Assembly: GCA_029204225.1 (NCBI GenBank)
Contig: CM055111.1
Span: forward strand, 12,710,697-12,774,696
Length of the DNA stretch: 64,000 nucleotides
Direction of reading: 5' to 3'
Source: Diphasiastrum complanatum
Lineage: Eukaryota > Streptophyta > Lycopodiopsida > Lycopodiales > Lycopodiaceae
The notes below the pieces were generated by a model that saw nothing but the letters and a program-made list of their open reading frames with translations, searched no databases and had not been told where the DNA came from. Position 1 is the stretch's first letter. Each line of letters begins with the position of its first letter. Shown here piece after piece: positions 24,546 to 36,477 of this stretch. Both the position numbers and the translations under genes were made by a program.

Positions 24546-24890
24546 CAACATATGATATAGATTGTTTCCTTTTTTTTTGGAAATTTTTTTCTTTCACGAT
24601 TCTACATCTTTCAGTTAACGTTCGTTTCGTTCCTAATTGAATTTTTTATCGAGCAATTGACCGTGTGTTTTGAATTCTTGTTTATTCCAAGCAAACAATT
24701 ACTTTTTTTTTTCAAAAGTTGTTTCTGCTAAGTACTGAGTGCGAATCGATATTATATGCCAAAACACGAAACTTGTAGTGCGAATCGATATTATTTGCCT
24801 TATGCTAAAACACAAAACCTGTAACTTTACAGGTGGTTGACACTATATTTTCAGTGCCACTTAAACATGGAGGTATGTGTACATATACAT

Positions 24891-25300
24891 AGTGTGAAGT
24901 ATTTGTACAAGTATGTGTGCAAGGGACCTGATATGATTACGGCGGGGGCTGTAGAGGGCGGTGGTTAGACATCAGGACGGGTGGATGAGATAGAGCAATT
25001 TCTTAATGCTCGATACTTCTCAGCCAGTGAGTCATGTTGGCAATTGTTGGGGCTTTTTATGGGTGCTCATAAGCCCATGGTGACCCGGTTGGCAATTCGT
25101 CTCCTGGACATGAATTGGTGTACTTCAATGAGGGAGTGGATTAGAGAAGGTTGTAGATGGCCGTTCAGGTACCACTTTGACAACATTCTTTGAGCTGAAT
25201 AGAAGTGGTGATTCGGAGGCTCGAGAGTTGTTGTACCATGACTTGTCGAGGCAGTATTGGTACAACAAAAGAACGCGTAGGTGGACCCGTCGAATCAACA
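24891..25300 (+). pseudogene. Helitron Rep C-terminal fragment, plus strand
   Basis: Frames joined by one shift near 25180 read SVKYLYKYVCKGPDM, DEIEQFLNARYFSASESCWQ, KPMVTRLAIRLL, then TTFFELNRSGDSEARELLYH and RQYWYNKRTRRWTRR. This is the conserved stretch between the HUH nuclease and the helicase in plant-type Helitrons. An in-frame TAG interrupts it near 24966. It is more GC-rich than the minus-strand Rep relic beside it and runs the other way, so it probably comes from a different element. Confidence 0.75.
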
Positions 25301-27206
25301 TTTGTTATTTTAGTAGAAGTCGATTGTTTTTTATGACACGTAGAATTTTATTTCAGAAGAAAAATTCGTACAAAATTATTTTTTCTATAAATCTTTTTCA
25401 GCTTGTTTCTTTTTACACTAACACATGATGATTGTTTCATCTCTCGCTGTTTATTTCCATAGTTGAAATCTACATCAAGCTCCCACTTTGTATTGTACTG
25501 TACATATTTTTTGTGTGATGCACCACTGGTGCCCAACAGATGATAGGAAATCTGATGTGTATGGATACGTTAGATATGTATCGATACATCCAATGTTGGA
25601 TAGACATATTTGTCAAGCATTGCCCGTGCTTTGACATGAACACATACACGAACAAATAGAAAACATATTCATCAATAATACTTAACATAATTTACAGAGG
25701 TTCGTACATGGGAGAGGCCATTGCACGCACATGCCTATGGTTTCTTTGATGTTGTAAACATATGAGGGTGAAAGAGCTCCCAGCCTAGGGGTGATGGACG
25801 CTCTGAACATAAACACATACACGAAAAAACATAAAAAAACATAAACGTAATTTTCTCCAGCTCCAACTCTAGCTCCAGGCGCATAAACTCTATATCCAAA
25901 TCCAGCATAAACTCCATCTCCATCTCTATCTCCAGCTTCATTTCCTTTGCAGCTCCAGCTTCTCATTTATGGCTCTCTCTTGATTTACCCTTGTAGATTT
26001 ACATCATCCAAGATCATGTACGTTTATTGCTACAACCAAAGTGCATTATGTGAAAATTCACTTGAACCTTTTGAAAGGTGCATTTAAAAAACAATTAATT
26101 TATTTGGATAAAATCCAATTAATTTAATTATGATGATGAACATAAATTTTAGAACAAAATCATCCTTCGTTTTTTTTATTCTCTAGATTGTAATGAATTC
26201 ATAGATAGGGAAATGGCTCTTAGCGAAGATGGCATTCAGAAACTATTAGCTAATCTAAAGCTAAAAGATATTATGAACCCACGCTACGATGCTCCTATGT
26301 ATAGCGTTACTTTTCTACTCACGTCCACAAACCTTCCTTCCCTATATGTATGCAACTGTGCCAAAAAACTATGCAAAGAAACTATGCACTTGCATGCAAA
26401 GTATCTCAAAAAATGATCGTTGATGATAGACAGACCTCACCTCATGCAATTTCTAGCAGAATTCACACAAGGACAATGCATGCAAAAACAAATACACTTG
26501 AAAAAATCAAATTTAAGTTCACACAAGATCGCTGCAACCTGCATGCACTAAAACATACTTATACCCATCCGACAAAATTGGAGATGAAGCCATTAGAAGA
26601 TGCCAATCTATGAGTTCATGAAATTACCTTGAAAAACGAGTCGTGATCTGAAACAATGCAAGCTGCTTGCTGAACTTTGTAGATCTTTTCAACACAAAGC
26701 CATGGAAATCTAACTCCAAACTAGTTGCACGTTCTACTTTGCAACGTTCTAGTCTAATGCACCTTCAACTTTGCAATGTTCTAGTCTGTGCTGATCACTA
26801 CTTTGTTGTTTGCTACTCTGTCACAAATTCAACTCGAAACTGGTCGTTACTCTAGAAAGCGAAAAGCTACTCTAGAAACTGCTTGCTACTATTGCTCAGT
26901 GTCAGCTGCTTGCTTGCAAATGTCACTTTGGAACTTGATCCCTACTCTCCTATTCTAAGTCTTTATATGCTAATTTTCTTATGCTCTTGTTACAATTTTC
27001 ACAATTTCGTTTGGCACTATTCTTGCTTTTCCGACATGTAGCAGGCCACACTATTCTATTTTTTCATGTGCTCTTCTTGCTTTTTAAATATGCAGCAACA
27101 CCGCAAGAAAAAGCAAGAAAAAACATATCAACGATCCAAAAATTGGCATGCAGACTACAAAAACCTCTCCTTGCTTTTCGGACATGCAGTAGGGCAAGAA
27201 AAAACA

Positions 27207-27457
27207 GATCAACACTCAAGCAATTTACATGAAAATTGAGCAGAGCGCTGAAACATTCTATTTATATCAGCTATGAAATCATAGCTTGTGGTTGCAATAC
27301 AAATCTACATCCTAAAACATGCGACGTGGCAGATCAACGTTGAAGCAATTTACATGAAGATCGAATAGAATGCGAGAACTTTCTATTTACATCAACTCTG
27401 AAATCATAGCCTCTGGTTGCAATACAAATCTACCTCCTAGAACATGCCACGTGGCTA
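27207..27457. repeat. Two-copy tandem duplication, 125-bp period
   Basis: Copies 27207-27331 and 27332-27457 share GCAATTTACATGAA, TCTATTTA and GGTTGCAATACAAATCTAC and end with ACATGC(G/C)ACGTGGC. Divergence is roughly 15 percent by eye, so the duplication is not recent. Confidence 0.8.
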
Positions 27458-29824
27458 TTGTCTTTGAGCAGGGAGCTGAAACTTGGGTTTAGGACAAAAT
27501 TGTAAAAAGTTGCCCATTTTACTTTTTAAGCAGTTTGAAATATAGGTAGAAAATGCAGCAACTATTCTTTATAAGTGGTTGTTACTCTTCAAAGCCCGCG
27601 ACTTCTAGATTAAACAAGGGAGTGTGGCAAGCCACTTGGCCCTGCCTTAAGTTGGTATTTTATTTTTTTTACATGTTACAATAGATGTAAATGTGATAAA
27701 AAAAGAAATTGTCTATTTTTATGAACAAAAGATGGGAAAACTCATGGTAGTACAAGAAATTGCATGTGGGAAGTGTGAATGTTAGGTGGTTTAAAAGTTA
27801 TTGTTCTATGCAAGTGTCAAGTAGGGACACTTCAGGCCCACATTCCATGATTACCAAATCCAGTATCATTACTATCATCATCATCCTCACTATTGTTGTT
27901 GCTGCTAATACTGTTGTATTCTGAATGAATCATCAGAAGTAGTTACTGCGAGTTGTAAGTTACCATTGTCATCAATGTCACTCAAGCTGGAAACCATTGA
28001 CTCACTGCCACTGCTGCCATGCACACAACATGGAACAAAAATTAAATCTTTACATTACGTACTGACCTCCACAAGCAGACAAAAAAAAAATGTTACAAAA
28101 TTATCTTCACACTAGCCCATTCCAATCGGTAGAAAAATCAGTTCTGTAAATTTAAAAATCACCTCTTGTGTTCAGTAAAGTTTGTTAGTAAGTGCACTCG
28201 GGCCTTTCAGTACGTACACGAGAAATAGATTCCATGTTGTAGATAAAAGAGTGAAAAAACATGCACAATACTGGTTAAAATCTGGTGACGCTTGATGATA
28301 AAGGTTAATAACAGTAGATAGTGACAGTTCACATAAGCTTGTCCGAATAACAATAAAGGTTTGCTTAGAAACCAACAAAGTTTGAATACTATTATGTAAG
28401 ATTGTTCAGATATATTAGTAAGCAGATCCTCTTAGTAAAATAGCTCAATAGTAACATAAGGACTTACTTTAAGCATGGTCGTCTGTCAAACCAGTTGCTT
28501 GCTGCTAGCCCATATTTGTTTGATATATCCTAGGGATTTGGTACAAAAAAATCAGCATTTTAATATTTAATCTACATAATAACTCTAGCTTACAAAATTA
28601 ACATTAAGCATGACATACGAGAAGCCGTAGACTTCTGCAAAAAAAGTAAAAAGTACAACGCTGCAGAAATATCTGTAGATCCGAGCATCAAGGTTGGTCT
28701 TGGATATCTAAGGCCCTATCAATTCCACGCCTGCATTCAAACGCTGCATGTGGGACCTGGGTTGAATTTTACACTAATTAAGAAGAATGAAATGGTAGGT
28801 GGTCGACAACTCTGATGTCTGGTAGGACCGAAGGCGGCCAAAGCTGATCAATTGATATATCTGAATCTGTTATACCCATATGATCTCACCAAGTATGTGT
28901 GTCCTACTCACAGGACTAACGAGCAACATCGGAACCAGCTTGGATAGTAGGAGTGGAGACATGTCAAAAACACACACATAAGAAACGTTGAACAATGTTT
29001 TTATCTGTGAAGCACCGTGTCTAAGAGACTATCAACGATCTGATGCAGAAATCATTGAAGAATAGCCAACGCAGGAACCTGTCCGTTCTGGCTACGAAAC
29101 CTGTCCAATCTGCTTCTAACTTGTGCCGTGGATGGAACTGGAATAAATCATTGGGGACGTGAGAAGGCCATACAACTTAAACACACAAGAAAGAGTTGTG
29201 AAAAAAAAACCACACAACCAAAATCAAAGGACATTAAATAACGTGTCATCTTGCCTCATGGAAACTCTAATATCCCATGTTATCTCTGATAGTGTATGTT
29301 AGTTGCTCTTTATAACAATCGCCCACCAGCAGTATTGGAGAATTGAGATATTCAAAGCCTACCATCTTCACTGCAGGCATGATGTGCCTGCGTCCAGGTG
29401 CAAACAAGCTGTTGTGGCTGGCTGGCTAGCTGGCTACATGCCAACAACCTCGTGGCTGTTTGTCCAAGAAAGTAACAGCACGACACTTAGGCGCCAGCTC
29501 CTCTACACGTATCTGTTACTATGAGAATTAAAAGTATGGATTGATCAAAAGCAGCAGAATTAGTTTTTTAAATGAAAAAAACTACGTGGCATCAATTTAA
29601 AAAAAGTTTCATTTAAATAAAAAAAAAATAAAGATCACACAAGCACGGTCAATTTGTTTTTATGATTACTATGTGACCTTGCATGTAAGGCAAGGCGGAA
29701 ACAGATAGTGGTGGGTAGCAATATTTTGTGAGATGACAACATGCTTTTGAAGGACAATTGTCCTAGTTCAGGATATACCTAGTACCCACACTAAAACGTT
29801 TACCAGCCTTGGAAGGGAAATGAT

Positions 29825-29826
<2 letters not shown>

Positions 29827-29864
<38 letters not shown>
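29827..29864. repeat. (CT)n microsatellite upstream of the LanC-like gene
   Basis: About 38 bases of CT, some 750 bp before the start codon at 30612. CT tracts near plant promoters and 5' UTRs can be functional, but nothing here proves it. Confidence 0.9.
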
Positions 29865-29866
<2 letters not shown>

Positions 29867-30611
29867 AGAAATTCCATATCACCTCTCGCCTATGGCCGCG
29901 TGTGTTAGTACTCGTGAGCAATACTGGTTGGCGTGCGTTGCCTTTCCCATTTTGTGGACGATTGAAATCCCATCCTCAGCATCATCCTCATCGTTATCAG
30001 AGCAACTTTCAAATTCTGAAACCTTGTCTGTCCATCTTGATTTGGATTGGGCTCAGTTTCTTTAACCTTGATCTTGATCTTGATCTGGTTTAGCCTCGCA
30101 TATCAAAGCCGGTTGTTGCGAATGTGGCTGAGAAATATGTCTGATCTGTTCCAAACTGTACTGCTTCGGGCAGATAATGGTCTGTGATCAACTGACTCCA
30201 GAATTGTGTCTGTATTCTTGTGTGTCCTCATTTGGTATGTTTTGACATACCTTGCCAAAGGAAATTACATTCTTAGCTGTCCAAGTTCGATATAGATGAG
30301 CACACGGCTAGATTGAAGTGGTTGGAATGTCAAATTGAGGCTAAATATTGGACTTCAAGTGAAAGATCTCATGCATAGGATCGAGTCGTGAGCCTGCTCC
30401 AGTTGCAATGTGATTAACCTCGAAATACATTTTATAAGTATTATTGCAATCTAATTCCGGGACGTTGGCGCTCTGCGCACTGAAGTTGATTGATCACTGT
30501 ACAGGAGCACCCCATTTATTTGTGCAAGGAGGACTACTGTAATGTAGAAAGGTCGTGGTCTGAAAACTACACGTGTTTTGGGTTCAAGTTTCTCTGCTAC
30601 AAATTACGAGT

Positions 30612-30791
30612 ATGACGGACCGTTACTTTGAGAATACATTACCTGATTATAGTCCAGAAGAGGAGGGGAAGGACAGCACTGTTGAATGTAAATCACCGTT
30701 AGCATTTGACAGAACTGTAGGTCGACCTTCACGGCAGTGCGTAATCTCTACTGCAGAGTTCCTGGAAGCTGCACTCAGACTGAAAGATGAG
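30612..30791 (+). CDS. LanC-like gene exon 1
   Basis: Sixty codons, [17 protein letters not shown] to ALRLKDE, then donor GTTTGT at 30792. The Met at 30612 fits the family's M-x-x-R-[FY]-F start. An in-frame Met at 30573 would add 13 residues unlike the family, so I prefer the later one. Confidence 0.9.
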
Positions 30792-33700
30792 GTTTGTTAG
30801 TTTATATTTTCCAAAGTCTTGTTTCTAGATGTGCAATTTTAACCAAGAACATTCACACCAAGGACTTCTACAGGCTTCACATGGAACCATCCAGAATTCG
30901 AACTGTCTGTCACTTTCTCTGACAATCTAATCATGCAAGGTGGGGCAAGTTACAGGCACTCGGAGTTGGCACTTGTTTGGGTGACCTGATATAGCTGGTT
31001 CAGCCTGGCGGAGTTGCCGCTGTAGCAGGTTACCCACCCCCCAAAGAAGAAAAGTTGAAAGTTTTTCATGACATTTTCTAGAAAACTCAACCTGTGGTAC
31101 GGAATGCTGTCCGGTAGGCTTTGCGTTTGTACGGATTTGGATGTTTTCCTGTGACATATAGGCCAATCGAGATCAGAAACGTGCTTACATATAACGAATT
31201 TTGAGTGGGCACTGGGCCGAGCTGAAACCTTGAGGGCAGTGCTTAACTAGAGAAAGGATAGCGCAGAGAGTTGTGAGTACCTGGAGTTGATTTGGGTCTC
31301 GCTTGTATAGCCCTATTTTAGACGCCCTTTGATTTAGATGCGACTGTTTTAGTAGATAAGGCTGAATGCCCTATTTTGGGTATCCTATAGGAGATTGCGT
31401 TTGTTGACTCACTTCTCAGCTCAACCTTTATCATCAATGAAAGAAAATAGGTCCTCTTTTAAGGATACAACGAGAAGTTTGTTGAGTTTTCTTATCTCTT
31501 TTTTGATCTTCTGCTTGAATCTTGATTTCGAGGAGGAGCTCATGGAGGAGCAAGCACCAAACTCACCTATCACACCAAGGAGATCTTCAAGGGCAAAAGT
31601 GGAGCCATCAAGGCTCACATATCAAGGCAAAGGGCAGCAAGCTGAGGGTATCTCATCCACTTCTTATGCTTTATCTAGTTTTGAAGAACCATCTAATGTT
31701 AAAGAAGCATTGAACTCCAAAGAATGGTATAAAGCTATGTTGGATGAGTATAATACCTTGATTGAGAATGAAACGTGGTTGCTTGTTGATAGACCTCAAA
31801 GGAATGTAGTAGGATGCAAGTGGGTCTTCAAGCTTAAGTTGAATGCAAATGGGAGTGTTAACAAACATAAAGTAAGATTGGTTGCAAAAGGTTATGCTCA
31901 AGAGAGAGGGATAGACTATGAGATAACTTTTGCACCTGTGGCCAAGATGGTCACAATAAGGCTAATCATTGCACTTGCATCACATTTTGGATGGATCCTA
32001 TGTCAAATGGATGTCTCTAATGCCTTCTTGAATGGTTTTTTGGAAGAGGATATCTATATGGAGCAGCCACAAGGGTTCATCAAGCATGGAATGGAGAACA
32101 AAGTATGCCATCTCCAAAGAAGCATTTATGGTTTGAAGCAAGCCTCGAGATCTTGGAATTCAAGATTACATTGCTATCTTATTTCATTTTTTTTTGTTCA
32201 AAGTGAATATGATCCCACTCTTTACATTAAGTTTGATGATGTTGGTATTGTACTTTTACTCATTTATGTAGATGACATCATCATTAGTGAAAATAGTGTC
32301 GATGGTATTGAAAAAATCAAGATAGATCTATCCTTGGAGTTCAAGATGGTAGATCTAGGGTGTCTTCACTTCATCTTAGGCATAGAGGTACTTAGAGGAT
32401 CTGATTTTATCTTTATAAGTCAAGTAGACTATGCTCAAAGTCTTTTGAAAAAGTTTAAGATGGCAGAATGCAAAAGTGTTGACACACCAATGGAGCAAGA
32501 TGTAAAAGTGCCAAATGAAGATGATGAAATATCTTTCATGGACATCACTTTGTTTAGGCAACTTATAGGCTCCTTAATGTGGATCACTATAACTAGACCA
32601 GATCTTAGCTTTAGTGTATGTAGGTTGAGCCAATCCATGCAAAAACCATTGAATATCCATTGGAAAAAGGCTAAGAGGATTCTAAGATACATCTTGGGTA
32701 CATTGGATTTTGGGATTCTATATAGAGGAGATGTGATTAACCTTCATGCATTTAGTGATTCAGATTTTGCAGGGGACAAGAGGGATATGAAATCAACAAG
32801 TGCCTATTCAACTTTCATAGGAGAAGGTGTGGTTTCATGGCTTTCCAAAAAGCAAGAAACTATATCTCTATCTTCAACCGAGGCCGAGTACAAAGCTTTG
32901 ACAACCACTACAAAGGAGGTACTTTGGATCAAGAGATTATTGGTGGAGCTAAAGATCATGGATTCAGAGGAGGCGCCAATTATCTACAATGACAATATAT
33001 CAGCCCAACACCTTGCATCTAACCCAATCTTCCATGCAAGATCTAAGCACATTGAGATATGCCATCACTTTGTGAGAGAAATGGTGCAAGCCAAGGAGAT
33101 TGCTTTGGAGCATGTTCCAAGCAATGAATGTGTAGCTGATCTATCTACTTACTAAACCACTTCAAAAGACACCTTTTATGAAGTTCAGATCATCACTTGG
33201 AGTGATTAGTAAAGCAATGATTGAACCAAGCTAGATAGTGAGGAAGAGTGTTAAAAATTCGCAATTCTAGCTTGACTAGTTTTGGTCATATGACTTGTAA
33301 ATAGTTAGCTAGTCATGATGTGGCTCGTCACACGTGCCAAATATCATAGGATTCCATTCATAAGGATGTTCTCAAGTTGACCTAAGTGATAGAACCTTTG
33401 GAATGAGTCCAAATCATGCTTAGATACAAGAGAGAAAAAAGTAAGAGCTATTTTTGGTAATTTTTACATTGTTGAAGGATCTCCAAGATTCCAACCCTAA
33501 CTTGGTAGGGATAAAAGATCCACCAAAATTAGCATTAGGGATAGGTTTAGGGCTACTCATACCTGCCCAAAACCGTGATGGATCATGTATATATAGGTGA
33601 TGATCTCTCACCAAAATCAATCAAGCAATTTCATGATTTTTCTCTCATATTGGTGCAATTGCTCTCTATGTTCATAATTCTTCGAGTTCTTGTGATTCCT

Positions 33701-36407
33701 AATCATTATAGGATTGAATGTGGGTCTGGTGTACAATGCTCAGACTGTGGGAGGCCGTATTTTCACATGTGTGAAGGCTTCTTCAAGGATTTGGGCCATT
33801 TAGTGAGGTTCAAGCATAGATTATTGATGGATTTTGATGGTGCAACTTGTGCTAACTTTATGGAATCATAATCTATTGTTTCCCTCATCATTTCAAGTGT
33901 TTTAGGATCCTTATTTGCTGTAATTTTTACACAAAGAATATTCGTTGTTTCATGTTTCTTCTCTGGGCATTGCAGATTGTTCGAGCAACATGGTCTCCTA
34001 TTGCACGTGTGAGCGATCCTACCACATATACAGGTCTTCTTGGGACTGCTTTTCTGTGTTTCAAAACTTATCAAGTAACCGGAGGCAACAATGAACTTGT
34101 GTTATGTACAGATATTATCAACAGTTGTGCTGCTGCTGCAGAGAAGATGGAAAAGTATGCATAGCTTTAGCATATTGCCTTGACACGGTTGATTAGTTCA
34201 TGGATGAATCTTGTTTCAATCTACTTCAAGCTGTTGTTTTTGCTATTTCGAGTTCTATCTATGGTAAGTTGCTGGCGCCTGGGGGTAACCAGAAAAGGCT
34301 TTATTTTGCGCACAGATATGTAACATTCTTGTGTGGCCAACCTGGAATATATGCTCTCGGAGCTGCCGTTGCAAAATGTAGAGGTGATCAGCAACGGCTA
34401 CAGTATTATTTAGACCGTTTCCTTGAGGTACGCTTTCCTAAAATGTACTGAAATGAAAAGAAAAGGTTTTCTTAAAGCATGCAATTGTTTTGTCAATGTT
34501 CAGGTTGATGTGGTAGCCTGGATATAGGCTACACTTCTTTCTGAAGATGATTGTTTGATTGGTTATTAATTTTTTCCACATAGAATCTTTTTAAATCTGA
34601 CAATGCTATTGCTAAATTATTGATTGTTGATATTTCTATTGATTCTGAGAACTCTCCTGAAAACCATCTATCAGAGATAACCTAATTAATGCTGAAAAGG
34701 TCTCCATTATTATGATTGTTTATTGATACTTTGTACTTCCATAGTAGACAATTTGCTTCCATGGCTCAAGATAGACCTCAAGTTGGGGAAATTCATTGGA
34801 AGACATTTTATTTTGTGACTGATATTATGCGCATTTGCTAGTAGATAGTTGTCTATTTATTTGACCTTTTAAGGCTGATGCTTAGCATAATAACAGTTTT
34901 TTCCAACCAATATTGCATTAATTAATTTCTATTTGTATGAGTTCTTTGTGATATCCAGGCCTTACTGCTTTGACAGGCAGTATCAGTGAGGTGTTTATCT
35001 TGGTTATTTGCCTGTCCCACAACATTACATGACACTAAGGAACAATATATGGATTCGAAGAGACAAAAATCCTTGCAAGTAGAAAGATAGCAATGCTTAG
35101 TAGAGCCAATACTAATGATTCTAGATTAAAGGATACTTCTAGATGTTGAAAATGAATCATTTGGTCAAGGAATGGCAGCTGCATGAATACAAGAAGGATA
35201 TCTAGTTTTTTGAAAAATAGGAGACAGAAATATGGTAAGGAGAACTAAAGTGCATGAAAAGGAGCTGAAAGGCATCCTTTATGCATTGAGAAGTTGGAAG
35301 CACCATGTTCCAAGTTCCCGTTTTACAGGAATGATTGACCATCAAAATTCGTATTGCTTTATAATGCCTCTTATTTAGAGAGATAACCTTCAACATGTGA
35401 GCCTTTTTATCTACTTCACTCGACATACCACTTCCAAATTGAATACAGTGATGTAAAAACTATCTTATTTAGAGGGATAACCTACAATGTGTGAGCCTTT
35501 TTATCTACTTCACTCGACATACCACTTTCAAATTGAATACATCGATGCAAAAATTATGTCATTGCTCATGCCTTCTAGAAATTTCATCACCAGTACTTAT
35601 TATATGTTTGTACATGCTAATTTATGCACATGAAGGAAATGTATGCAGATGATTTGAACAGGTTTGAAGAATTTTATGGAGCAAGGATTGAGTCAGAGTT
35701 TGCTATGTAGGAGATTATTGGTTTAAGTTAAATAACTTCCAAACTACAAGAACTTCTCACTCTCAAGGTAATGTAGGAGATGCATATGGGTATTGCTATA
35801 GGCCAACTACATCTTGAATGGATCTTTGATGGATTTGCCGAAGGAGTATTACAAATGCACAATAAGGGGTTTGCTTCAATGTTACCTTCCTTGGATTCAG
35901 GCAGAGCACTTAAAGGGGATATCAGCCAGAATTGTCAAGGGATGAAGATTGCAACAATTTGTACCATACCAGGTGCTTTGGAGGAACTTGTGTTTTGGAA
36001 TCCTGGAGTAGTAGGGTTTGGAAGGGAATGGTGAAGACATTGTGGTTTGTGAGGAGATGCTGAGGTATGTAGCTTGTGTTTCCAAAGAGCTATGGAGAGG
36101 AAAAATATGCAGTACAGAAGAGAAGGAAGTTTGGTATTGGGAGGCTTGTGAAGGACTCAATGTGTACCGAGGTGCATGATGATAGGAAGCGTCCGTGGAC
36201 GGAGGGGGGAGACTGGTAACCACACCATACCAAAGAACATTAAGGAATGACCAAATAAAATGGAAGGGGATATTACCAAACCAAATAGAGAGAGGGAGAG
36301 AGAGAAAGCTTTATAAATGTCTTTAAGTAAACCCAAATACTACATGTTAAGTATGTTTTGGCCACTAGGGAGCATTGTTACGTCTCTTGTACATCTGAAA
36401 ATGACAT

Positions 36408-36477
<70 letters not shown>

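Larger units (their letters stand above)
25310..30600. other. AT-rich spacer upstream of the LanC-like gene; no gene seen
   Basis: No reading frame here resembles a known protein. It holds a CTCCAG/CTCCAT-like low-complexity patch at 25855-25960, a two-copy 125-bp duplication at 27207-27457, a (CT)n tract at 29827-29864 and a GATCTT repeat at 30066-30088. The last few hundred bases should include the LanC-like promoter, but I could not fix a TATA box. Confidence 0.5.
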
